Positions 1-6,208 of a stretch of DNA of 7,560 nt are shown one piece after another. Origin of the DNA: Phil1 sp964546125 (GTDB lineage: Bacteria > Bacillota > Clostridia > Christensenellales > CAG-138); assembly GCA_964546125.1 (NCBI GenBank), contig CAZJIS010000071.1, positions 1 to 7,560 of the forward strand. Direction: 5' to 3'. Below the pieces are notes generated by a model. The model was not told the DNA's origin. It made no database searches and worked only from the letters and a program-made list of their open reading frames with translations. Numbering within the stretch: the stretch's first letter is position 1; each line of letters starts with the position of its first letter. The position numbers and the translations under genes are program-made.

Positions 1-3
1 TTC

Positions 4-79
4 TGGCGCGCCCGACAGGATTTGAACCTGTGACCTACCGGTTCGTAGCCGGGCACTCTATCCGCTGAGCTACGGGCGC
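4..79 (-). tRNA. tRNA-Arg, anticodon ACG, CCA encoded
   Basis: The minus strand folds as a complete cloverleaf: 7-bp acceptor stem (GCGCCCG with CGGGCGC), 4-bp D stem with an 8-base loop containing GG followed by A20 (an arginine identity base), anticodon loop CTACGAA, 5-base variable loop, and a perfect 5-bp T stem with loop TTCAAAT. Anticodon ACG reads CGN arginine codons; A34 of this tRNA is normally deaminated to inosine by TadA. The discriminator is G, and the 3' CCA is encoded at positions 4-6, so the mature tRNA spans the whole interval. One oddity is a C-U mismatch at the top of the anticodon stem (27/43); the other four pairs there are G-C. The gene has its own promoter about 20 bases upstream. 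Any terminator lies outside the window. Confidence 0.97.
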
Positions 80-81
80 AT

Positions 82-99
82 GCGCTTTTCAAAAGACGC
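82..99 (-). other. Hairpin in the pre-tRNA-Arg 5' leader
   Basis: On the minus strand GCG, a bulged T, CTTT, loop TGA, AAAG, CGC form a 7-bp stem-loop. It starts almost exactly where transcription should begin from the promoter at 106-134 and ends two bases before the first base of the tRNA. It would therefore make up nearly the whole 5' leader that RNase P removes. There is no T run after it, so it does not look like a terminator. A functional role is inference. Confidence 0.4.
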
Positions 100-105
100 T
101 CCGTT

Positions 106-134
106 ATTTTAACGCAACCGCCGCGCAATGTCAA
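106..134 (-). promoter_or_regulatory. Sigma-70/SigA promoter for tRNA-Arg
   Basis: Minus strand: perfect -35 TTGACA at 129-134, 17-base spacer, -10 TAAAAT at 106-111 (5 of 6 consensus). The predicted start near 99 leaves a leader of about 20 bases before the tRNA. The -35 box contains the TGA stop codon of the psuK-like gene (131-133), so the promoter begins inside the end of that gene. No terminator separates the five-gene operon from the tRNA, so readthrough could add to tRNA expression. Confidence 0.85.
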
Positions 135-1069
135 CACAATGCGGGCGGATTTTCGGACAAAATGCGCTCGAGAAGCGCTTCGCTCATGCCGGGCGCAACC
201 GTTTCGGGCGAAAGGATGGCCGCAAGCCCCGCCGCGAGCGCGAGCGGAACGGTGCGCTCGGGCGCATAGCCCCGCACGAGGCCAACGACCGCGGCCGCCG
301 TGAACGCATCCCCTGCGCCTGTAGCGTTTTCTATATGGGGGGCCGGGGGCAGCTTCATGCGGATGTAACGGCCCGCCTCGTCCGCATAGGCGCAGCCCTC
401 GGCGCCGAGCGTGACGTAAACCTGTTTGCAGCCCCCGGCAACCAGCGATTCGGCGGCGCGGCGAAGCTTTTCTTCCGTATCCGCCCGCATGCCCGCGAGG
501 ACTTCGAGTTCCATGCGGTTGGGTTTGAGCGTATGGAATCTCCCGGTGCGGCCGAGCAGCTTTTTAGCGTATCCCGTCGACACGGGATCGGCGACAACCG
601 GCACATTGCCCGCAAGCTCCAGCACGCGGTCGATCGCTTCTTCGGGGAGGCTTGGGTCGAGCACAACCGCTTCGGCCCCCGAAAGAACCGCCGCGTGCGC
701 GTTCAAATAATCCGCCCCAAGGCGCTCGAGGATGCGCATATCCGAAAGCGCAACGAGCATTTCGCCCGCCGGATCGAGGATGGCGCAATAGGTCGAAGTC
801 GGTGCATCGGGCACGACGAGCGCGCGGGAAACATCCACCCCCGCGGCGCGCGTTGCCTCCAGCACGATGCCGCCCATCTCATCCCGCCCCACGGCGCTCA
901 TCAAGCGGCAGTCCATTCCAAGGCGCGCGAGGTTCTCTAAAATGTTGCGCGTCACCCCGCCCGCGTTGAAGCGCGCGAAGCCGGGGTTCGAGTCCCGCAG
1001 AACGGGCTGCCGCCGGCACCTGCCGATAAAATCCGCGTTGAGCGCGCCCACGCCGGCGATATAGCCCAT
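131..1069 (-). CDS. psuK: PfkB-family kinase, probable pseudouridine kinase
   Basis: The 312-residue protein is a ribokinase/PfkB-fold sugar or nucleoside kinase. PsuK phosphorylates pseudouridine with ATP to pseudouridine 5'-phosphate in the cytosol, for later cleavage by the glycosidase PsuG. Visible motifs: substrate-side GGVTRN at 37-42; GEMLVALSDM at 102-111 in the small beta-sheet lid region; HTLKPNRMELE at 179-189; and the PfkB signature NATGAGDAF at 248-256 with catalytic Asp254. As recalled, E. coli PsuK (YeiC) has very similar stretches (SNPG..F..GGV.RNI, GEMLVA, HTLKPNR), and length is normal. No psuG is in the window, so the exact substrate is not proven; another nucleoside or sugar is possible. 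It is the last gene of the minus operon. The ATG follows AGGGGGAAG, a ribosome binding site that overlaps the upstream stop codon, with an 11-base gap between genes. Confidence 0.8.
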   Translation of the reverse strand: MGYIAGVGALNADFIGRCRRQPVLRDSNPGFARFNAGGVTRNILENLARLGMDCRLMSAVGRDEMGGIVLEATRAAGVDVSRALVVPDAPTSTYCAILDPAGEMLVALSDMRILERLGADYLNAHAAVLSGAEAVVLDPSLPEEAIDRVLELAGNVPVVADPVSTGYAKKLLGRTGRFHTLKPNRMELEVLAGMRADTEEKLRRAAESLVAGGCKQVYVTLGAEGCAYADEAGRYIRMKLPPAPHIENATGAGDAFTAAAVVGLVRGYAPERTVPLALAAGLAAILSPETVAPGMSEALLERILSENPPALC

Positions 1070-1080
1070 GTGCTTCCCCC

Positions 1081-1872
1081 CTAAACGTTCAAAAATCGCT
1101 CGCGCTCATCAAGAAACAGCTTCAAAAAGCGCACGTCGCTAAGTTCATCGTAGGCGCAGGCGGCCGCCCCCTCGGGCCGCAGCTCGTAGAGCGCCGCGCC
1201 CGGGCAGGCGCACAGCACCGGCGAATGGGTGCAAACGATGAACTGGCAATCCCGCGCGACGGCGTCGCGCATCATGTTGAGCAGCACCAGTTGGTTAAAA
1301 TACGTCAGCGCGGCCTCCGGCTCATCGAGGAAATACAACCCGCCCGGCACGAGCCGCCTGCCGAAAAAATCGAGGAAACCCTCGCCGTGGCTGCGCTCGG
1401 TCAATTCCTGCCGGTATTGCTCGTCCATTTCGCCGATGGTGCGCGCAAAGGGCATCGCCGCGAGGTCTTTTGCGTAGCTTGAACGCCCCGCATAGCTTCG
1501 CTCAATGTCGCGCAGCGCCTCCTCGGCCTCGGCGCGCATCATCATCCGCGCCTCGAGCTCGCGGGAAAAATCTTCCGCCGTGAAATAGAAGCATAGCCTT
1601 TGCGTGCGCGCGCGCACCGCGCGGAAATGCTTTGCGGCGCCCTCGATCTGCGCGCGCCGCCCGCCCCGGTTGCCGGAGCCGATGCGCACGGCCGAAAGCA
1701 CCGCCGCCATCAGCTCGAGGAGCGTCGTTTTGCCGCTGCCGTTGTCGCCCGCAATCACCGTGACGGGCGCCTCGAACGAAAGCTCGCCGAGCGAGGCGAT
1801 CAGCGGCACGTTGAAAGGATATGCGCCGCCGGCGGGCGCGCCCTTTTTTTCAAAACGGGTGAGGTAGAGCAT
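1081..1872 (-). CDS. COG3910-type ABC-like AAA ATPase
   Basis: This 263-residue protein is a stand-alone ABC/SMC-type ATPase domain. It shows Walker A GDNGSGKT at 42-49, an ABC-signature-like SHGEGF at 161-166, Walker B LYFLDEPE at 179-186 with the catalytic glutamate pair context DEPE, and a switch histidine in THSP at 215-218. Residues 90-160 form a charged helical insertion in place of the long coiled coil of RecF/SMC proteins. There are no membrane segments, transporter partner or nuclease domain, so transport is unlikely. Proteins of this family (SHGE plus THSP) are annotated only as predicted ATPases; the true role is unknown. The start lies 6 bases after the stop of the DUF2284 gene and has only a weak purine stretch before it, so translation is probably coupled to that gene. 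The 11-base gap to the psuK-like gene places it in the same operon. Confidence 0.85.
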   Translation of the reverse strand: MLYLTRFEKKGAPAGGAYPFNVPLIASLGELSFEAPVTVIAGDNGSGKTTLLELMAAVLSAVRIGSGNRGGRRAQIEGAAKHFRAVRARTQRLCFYFTAEDFSRELEARMMMRAEAEEALRDIERSYAGRSSYAKDLAAMPFARTIGEMDEQYRQELTERSHGEGFLDFFGRRLVPGGLYFLDEPEAALTYFNQLVLLNMMRDAVARDCQFIVCTHSPVLCACPGAALYELRPEGAAACAYDELSDVRFLKLFLDERERFLNV

Positions 1873-1878
1873 GGCGGC

Positions 1879-2391
1879 TCACTCGACGAACACGGCGCTG
1901 TACCAATTCTGCTCCTCCCGCCGTTCATCCGCGAGCGTGAAAAGGGGCAGGCCGAGGCTGCGCACGGTTTTGAACACATCGATGCCCACGCTGTGGAACG
2001 CGGGCCGCGCCATGCGCGCGAAGCGGCAGGGCTGCTCGGCTACGGCCGAGCATTCCCCGCACAGCGAGCAATCCGAAAGCGAAAAGGCAAAATAGAAGCC
2101 GTCGCAAAACGCCGCCTGCTCGATCGCGTAGCTCGCCTTTTGCGAAAGCGCCTTGTCGTGCGTGTGGATGATGACCCCGCCGCGGTAACACGAGAACATT
2201 TCGCGGTATTCGGCCATCGAAGGGCTGCCCGGGCGCGAGGGGCAGGTGTGGTTGCGCCCCCAGTCCGCGCAGCCGTACATGCATTTTAAAAGCGTGCGGC
2301 TGTCGAATTGAATTTGGTCGATGGTGAACGTCACCGCGTCCGCGGCGCCCATTTCAAGCGCCATTTCTACATATTTTTGATAGCTTTCCAT
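1879..2391 (-). CDS. DUF2284 cysteine-rich putative metal-binding protein
   Basis: The 170-residue protein has nine cysteines in two groups. The first is Cys37, Cys41 and Cys50, in a CMYGC...HTCPSRPG context typical of DUF2284. The second is Cys108, Cys111, Cys114 and Cys122 (CxxCxxC then C after seven residues), which resembles a 4Fe-4S or other metal site. Cys68 and Cys96 are extra. The segment RPAFHSVGIDVFKTV (129-143) after the second cluster is also typical. No signal peptide or membrane segment is visible, so it should be cytosolic. The family is described as predicted metal-binding with no established reaction; I do not assign one. Its ATG follows a G-rich ribosome binding site (AAGGGGGGG) built on the rsmI stop codon, 10 bases after rsmI; the spacing supports co-transcription with rsmI and the downstream ATPase. 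Confidence 0.82.
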   Translation of the reverse strand: MESYQKYVEMALEMGAADAVTFTIDQIQFDSRTLLKCMYGCADWGRNHTCPSRPGSPSMAEYREMFSCYRGGVIIHTHDKALSQKASYAIEQAAFCDGFYFAFSLSDCSLCGECSAVAEQPCRFARMARPAFHSVGIDVFKTVRSLGLPLFTLADERREEQNWYSAVFVE

Positions 2392-2401
2392 TTGCCCCCC
2401 C

Positions 2402-3247
2402 TTAGCGTTTGTGCTCTTTAATCAGCGCGTAAGCTTCGTTTTTCGAAAGGCCCGTGCGCATTGCAAGCTCCGCGGCCGCGTCTTTTGCGCGAAGACCCGA
2501 AGCGAGCAGCGCCTGGGCAATTTCCCGCGCCTGCTCGGGCAAAACCGCCTCCTTTTGCGGCGCGCCGGCGACGACGAGCACGCACTCCCCCTTGGGCGGC
2601 TGCTGCTCATAGCGCGCGGCAAGCTCCGAAAGCGGCGCGCGCACGATTTCCTCGTGCAGCTTCGTCAGCTCCCTGCAAAGAGCCGCCGCGCGGTCGCCAA
2701 GCTTTTCCGCAAGTTCGCGCGCGGTGGGCGCAAGGCGAAGCGGACTTTCGTAAAACACCAGCGTGCCTTCGCTTTTTGCGGCGCGCTCGAGCGCCGCGCG
2801 GCGCGCCTTGCCCTCGCGCGGCAAAAAGCCCACAAAACACGCCTCCGCCCCGGAAAAGCCCGAGAGGAGCAGCGCCGTTTGCATGGCGCTCGCGCCCGGC
2901 ACGGCCGTATAGGGCGCGCCGGCTGCGATGCAGGCGGCAACGAGCCGCTCGCCCGGATCGCTCACGCCGGGCATGCCCGCATCGCTCACATAGGCGATGG
3001 CCTCGCCCGCAAGCACGCGGGCGGCGATCTCCGCCGCGCGGGCGGCTTCGTTGTGCGCGCGGCAGCTCACGAGCGGCTTTTTGATGTTGAGCCGCGCAAG
3101 CATCAGGCCCGTGCGCCGCGTATCCTCGCAATAAACCGCCGCCGCGCCGCCGAGCACGCGGATGGCGCGCAGCGTGATATCCTCCATGTTGCCGATGGGG
3201 GTCGCGCAAAGGTAAAGCGCGGGGGAAAGGGGCCGGTCAGAGTTCAT
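2402..3247 (-). CDS. rsmI: 16S rRNA (cytidine-1402-2'-O)-methyltransferase RsmI
   Basis: RsmI transfers a methyl group from S-adenosylmethionine to the 2'-OH of C1402 in the decoding centre of 16S rRNA; with RsmH it makes m4Cm1402 and tunes start-codon choice. The 281-residue protein has family motifs in order: ATPIGN at 15-20, CEDTRRT at 40-46, the glycine-rich SDAGMPGVSDPG at 88-99 that binds cofactor, YTAVPGAS at 113-120, and ELTKLHEE at 193-200. A C-terminal helical segment (about 235-280) resembles the small helix-turn-helix-like extension of RsmI. Length is typical. Two in-frame ATGs exist: the one at 3253 directly abuts GGAGG with no spacing, while the one at 3247 has a proper 6-base spacing, so I chose 3247. 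The gene overlaps the end of the trmN6-like gene by 11 bases, implying coupled translation. Bacillus subtilis yabB and rsmI are near neighbours too. Confidence 0.95.
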   Translation of the reverse strand: MNSDRPLSPALYLCATPIGNMEDITLRAIRVLGGAAAVYCEDTRRTGLMLARLNIKKPLVSCRAHNEAARAAEIAARVLAGEAIAYVSDAGMPGVSDPGERLVAACIAAGAPYTAVPGASAMQTALLLSGFSGAEACFVGFLPREGKARRAALERAAKSEGTLVFYESPLRLAPTARELAEKLGDRAAALCRELTKLHEEIVRAPLSELAARYEQQPPKGECVLVVAGAPQKEAVLPEQAREIAQALLASGLRAKDAAAELAMRTGLSKNEAYALIKEHKR

Positions 3248-3905
3248 GCGCATCCTCCAGAACGATTTCGTCGATCACCGCGCCGTCGCGCGCGTTCTTC
3301 CGGGCTTCCACGAGCACGAGGTAAGGCGCTTTCTCCGCTTTCGCGCGCACGAAGCGCATGCGCTTGGGCGCAAGCTTCGCCGCCGCAAGCTCCGTGCACA
3401 GCGGGGCAATGAGGTTCGCGGGGTAGCAGATGAAAAAGCGGCCGCCGTTTTTCAAAAGCCGCGCGGCGCACGAAACGGCGTCCCTAAGCGTGCAGCTTTC
3501 TTCAAACAGGCTCCGCCGCCTGGCGGGGTCGGCGCTTTTCGTGCCGCCCGCATGATAGGGCGGGTTGCAGACCGCCGCGTCAAACAGGCCGGCGTCCGCG
3601 GCGCCCATTTGCCGAATGTCCGCTTCGAGCACCTCGATGTGCTCCGTTAGCCCGTTGAGGGCGACGCTTTGCTTGGCGAGCGCGGCGCAGGCGGGGTCGA
3701 TATCGACCGCGAGAACGCAGGCGCCCGTCTTCGCATGCGCGAGCAAGGCGATCACGCCCGTGCCGGTGCCAAGGTCCGCGAGGCGCTCGCCCTTTTTGGC
3801 GCGCACGAAATTGGCGAGCAGCACCGCATCGTGCCCATAGGCAAAGCGCGCGGTGTCGCGCAGGATCACAAGGCCCTCATATTGCAGGTCGTCGGCGATG
3901 ATCAT
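3237..3905 (-). CDS. TrmN6/YabB-like N6-adenine methyltransferase
   Basis: The 222-residue protein is a class I S-adenosylmethionine-dependent methyltransferase of the COG4123 group, which includes E. coli TrmN6 (YfiC, m6A37 of tRNA1-Val) and B. subtilis YabB. Cofactor motif I is DLGTGTG at 44-50; VDID at 67-70 ends the second strand with the acidic residue expected to bind the ribose; the amino-methyltransferase catalytic motif NPPY is at 114-117. The N-terminal segment with FAYGHDAVLLANF (21-33) is a typical feature of this group. Length is right. The tRNA target is inferred from the family and not shown by the sequence; Firmicute members are less well tested than TrmN6. The ATG is preceded by GAGGA at a normal distance. 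It is the first gene of the minus operon and overlaps rsmI by 11 bases. The gene next to metS in Bacillus is related. Confidence 0.85.
   Translation of the reverse strand: MIIADDLQYEGLVILRDTARFAYGHDAVLLANFVRAKKGERLADLGTGTGVIALLAHAKTGACVLAVDIDPACAALAKQSVALNGLTEHIEVLEADIRQMGAADAGLFDAAVCNPPYHAGGTKSADPARRRSLFEESCTLRDAVSCAARLLKNGGRFFICYPANLIAPLCTELAAAKLAPKRMRFVRAKAEKAPYLVLVEARKNARDGAVIDEIVLEDAHEL
3254..3258 (-). promoter_or_regulatory. Ribosome binding site deciding the rsmI start
   Basis: Minus-strand GGAGG is followed directly by ATGCGCATG. The first ATG touches the Shine-Dalgarno sequence and could hardly be used; the second sits 6 bases away, the usual distance. The site lies within the final codons of the trmN6-like gene. 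Confidence 0.75.
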
Positions 3906-3967
3906 GCTCGTTCCTCAAACGGAAATTTGGGGGCGAAGCCCGCGGCAAGCGCGCAGGCCTTCCATCT

Positions 3968-3976
3968 ATTCTACCA
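3968..3976 (-). promoter_or_regulatory. Extended -10 promoter of the minus-strand operon
   Basis: The minus strand reads TGGTAGAAT: an extended -10 TG, one base, then TAGAAT (5 of 6 consensus). No good -35 hexamer is seen 16-18 bases upstream; TTGTCA exists but with a 14-base spacer. An extended -10 can work without a -35. Transcription would start near 3961, giving a leader of about 55 bases that contains a short GC hairpin (3931-3941). It is the only promoter-like site seen before the five-gene operon. Confidence 0.55.
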
Positions 3977-3986
3977 CATTCCGCGG

Positions 3987-4015
3987 TTGACAAAAATCCC
4001 CCGCGAACGTACACT
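3987..4015 (+). promoter_or_regulatory. Sigma-70/SigA promoter of the metG operon
   Basis: A perfect -35 TTGACA at 3987-3992, 17-base spacer, and -10 TACACT at 4010-4015 (4 of 6, keeping the key T, A and final T). The start would fall near 4022, leaving a leader of only about 35 bases before metG. Such a short leader leaves no room for a T-box or S-box riboswitch. The ribosome binding site AAGGAGAG at 4044-4051 is strong and well spaced. The -35 box lies within the upstream region of the divergent promoter at 3968-3976. Confidence 0.65.
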
Positions 4016-4056
4016 TTCTTTATTATAGTGGGAAGAAATCGCCAAGGAGAGTTTTC

Positions 4057-6208
4057 ATGCGCGCAAAGAGCACCTTTTACATCACGACCCCGATCTACTA
4101 CCCCAGCGACAAGCTGCACATCGGCCACACCTACTGCACCGTCGCCACGGACGTCATCGCGCGCTACAAGCGCATGCGCGGTTTTGACGTGCTGTTTTTG
4201 ACCGGCACGGACGAGCATGGCCAGAAGATAGAAGAAAAAGCCAAAGCGGCGGGCGTGTCGCCCAAGGCGTTTGTGGACCGCATTGTCGAGGGCGAAGGCG
4301 GCATCCTCGATTTGTGGAAGCTGATGAACATTTCAAACGACCGCTTCATCCGCACGACCGACGATTACCATGTGGAAGCCATCCAGCGCATCTTCAGGCG
4401 CATGCACGCGAACGGCGATATTTATAAAGGAAAATACGCGGGCATGTACTGCACGCCCTGCGAAAGCTTTTGGACCGAAAGCCAGCTTGTTGAGGGCAAA
4501 TGCCCCGATTGCGGGCGCGATGTGAAATATGCCGAGGAGGAAGCCTATTTTTTCCGCCTCTCAAAGTATGCCGAGCGCCTGCGCGCGCTGCTGCTCTCGG
4601 GCACGTTCCTCGAACCCGCGAGCCGCGTGAACGAGATGGTTAAAAACTTCATCGACCCCGGCCTTGAGGACCTTTGCGTGTCGCGCACATCGTTCACCTG
4701 GGGCGTGCCGGTCGACTTCGACCCCGGCCATGTGGTTTATGTTTGGATCGACGCGCTCTTTAACTACGCCACCGCCCTCGGCTTTGAAAACAGCCGCCAC
4801 GATGATTATCAAAAATACTGGCCGGCCGACGTGCACATGGTGGGCAAGGAGATCGTGCGTTTCCACTCGATCATCTGGCCGGCGATGCTGATGAGCCTCG
4901 ATGAGCCGCTGCCCGAAAAGGTGTTTGGCCATGGCTGGCTTTTGCTTGGCGGCGGCAAGATGAGCAAATCAAAGGGCAATGTGGTCGACCCCGTGGTGCT
5001 CGCCCATCGCTACGGCGTGGACGCGCTGCGCTTTTACCTGATGCGCGAATTCCCGCTCGGTTCGGACGGCGCGTTTTCGAACGAGCTTTTGATTTCGCGC
5101 ATCAACACGGACCTTGCCAACGACTTGGGCAACCTCCTCTCGCGCACGGTGGCGATGGTTGAAAAATACTTTGGCGGCAGGCTTCCCGCCGCGCGAAAGG
5201 AAGAACCGCTCGACGCGGAGCTTGTGGAAATCGTTTCCGCCCTTCGCGAAAAATACGAAAAGCACATGGATTCCTTCGGCACGCAGGCCGCGCTCGAGGA
5301 AATTTTTGGCGCCGTGTCGCGCGCGAACAAATACATTGACGAAACCGCGCCCTGGGTGCTCGCGCGTGAAGACGCGAACCTGCCGCGCCTTGCAAGCGTT
5401 CTCTACAACCTGCTCGAAACGCTGCGGGTGACGCTCTCGCTGCTGGTTCCGTTCATGCCCGAAAGCTGCGAAAAAGCATTTGCGCAAATCGGCGCGGCGC
5501 CCGCGCTCACTTCGTGGGAGCAGGCCGGCACATGGGGCGTTTTGCCGCTTGAAACGGAAATTATGAAGGGCGAGGCGCTTTTCCCGCGCATCGACCTCAA
5601 AAAGGAACTTGCCTCGCTCGAGGCGCTCGCGGCCCCCGCGCCCGAACCCGCGCCCGAACCCGCGCCCGAACCCGCGCCCGAANNNNNNNNNNNNNNNNNN
5701 NNNNNNNNNNNNNNNNNNNNNNNNNNNNNNNNNNNNNNNNNNNNNNNNNNNNNNNNNNNNNNNNNNNNNNNNNNNNNNNNNNCCCGCGCCCGAACCCGCG
5801 CCCGAACCCGCGCCCGAACCCGCGCCCGAAGCGAAGGCTGAAGCGGAGGCTGACAAACCCGCGGAGGACTACATTTCCTTCGAGGAGTTTGAAAAAGTCA
5901 AGCTGCGCGTGGCGGTCGTGAAAAACTGCGAACGCGTGCCGCGCAGCGACAAGCTTCTGAAATTCACCCTCGATATGGGCGGCGGGGAAGAGCGCGTGAT
6001 CCTCTCGGGCATCCGTGCGTTTTACCCGGAGCCGGAGGCCCTCGTCGGCCGCCGCGTGGTCGCCTGCGTCAACCTCAAGCCGCGCAGGATGTGCGGCATC
6101 GAGAGCTGCGGCATGCTGCTTTCGGCCGTTTATGACACCGAAGGGGGCGAAGCCCTGCGCCTGCTTTCGGCGGAGGAGTGCGTGCCGGGCGGCAGCGAAG
6201 TAGGCTGA
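4057..6208 (+). CDS. metG: Methionyl-tRNA synthetase, interrupted by an assembly gap
   Basis: MetRS charges tRNA-Met and initiator tRNA with methionine using ATP. The left part (542 residues) carries class I motifs HIGH at 21-24 and KMSKS at 301-305, plus a zinc knob with Cys132, Cys135, Cys149 and Cys152 (two CxxC pairs) in the connective region. The anticodon-binding helical domain covers roughly 350-515. After four PAPE repeats the sequence runs into 100 N. The right part (141 residues, from 5783) has four more PAPE repeats, an acidic AKAEAEADKPAED spacer, and a complete EMAP/Trbp111-like tRNA-binding domain (VKLRVAVV, SDKLLKF, ILSGI, NLKPRRMCGIES). Both halves end and begin exactly on codon borders, so this is one gene; the frame difference arises because 100 is not divisible by three. 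Without the gap it totals 683 residues, near B. subtilis MetS size. The ATG follows AAGGAGAG; the stop overlaps the next start. Confidence 0.95.
5635..5682 (+). repeat. Four tandem 12-base PAPE repeats, left of gap
   Basis: Four exact copies of CCCGCGCCCGAA run up to the first N. Each encodes Pro-Ala-Pro-Glu. They lie between the anticodon-binding domain and the C-terminal tRNA-binding domain of MetRS, and form an extended, negatively charged linker. Even the codons are identical in all copies, which suggests recent expansion by slippage and explains why assembly failed here. Confidence 0.95.
5683..5782. other. Scaffold gap of 100 N inside metG
   Basis: Exactly 100 undetermined bases, the usual placeholder for a gap of unknown length. 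Both edges lie in the same 12-base repeat with 48 bases on each side, so the true content is probably more repeat copies; it could also be zero or an overlap. The real length should be a multiple of three, and of 12 if the repeat is perfect. Confidence 0.95.
5783..5830 (+). repeat. Four tandem 12-base PAPE repeats, right of gap
   Basis: Four exact copies of the same 12-base unit as on the left flank, in the reading frame of the C-terminal MetRS domain. They lead into an Ala/Glu/Lys spacer. The match in unit, codons and phase on both sides of the gap shows that the gap lies inside one repeat tract. Confidence 0.95.

Noticed and set aside
128..940. Open frame of 270 codons on the plus strand opposite the psuK-like gene
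   Set aside because: Antisense shadow: Arg-rich composition, no ribosome binding site, no motif, and it lies wholly across a well-supported kinase gene.
1081..1872. Anti-phage or OLD-type defence ATPase
   Set aside because: No nuclease, TOPRIM or effector domain is present in the protein or its neighbours, and it sits in a housekeeping operon.
2411..3412. Long open frame of 333 codons on the plus strand opposite rsmI and the trmN6-like gene
   Set aside because: Its product is a biased Arg/Ala/His-rich sequence with no recognisable motif, while the opposite strand has two clear enzymes. GC-rich codon use opens such antisense frames.
3906..4056. T-box or S-box riboswitch ahead of metG
   Set aside because: The predicted leader is about 35 bases, with no room for such elements and no terminator/antiterminator pair visible.
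5635..5830. CRISPR or other non-coding tandem array
   Set aside because: Units are 12 bases with no spacers, in frame, and encode a linker between two known domains.
4969..5856. Minus-strand open frame opposite metG with Gly/Arg/Phe-rich repeats
   Set aside because: The repeats are the reverse reading of the PAPE units, and the frame stays open only because it passes through N. The sense strand is clearly MetRS.
5609..6208. A separate gene for a stand-alone Trbp111-like tRNA-binding protein
   Set aside because: The frame before the gap is the wrong frame of MetRS. The PAPE repeats are shared in sequence and phase with the left half, and MetRS of this type carries this domain at its C-terminus.
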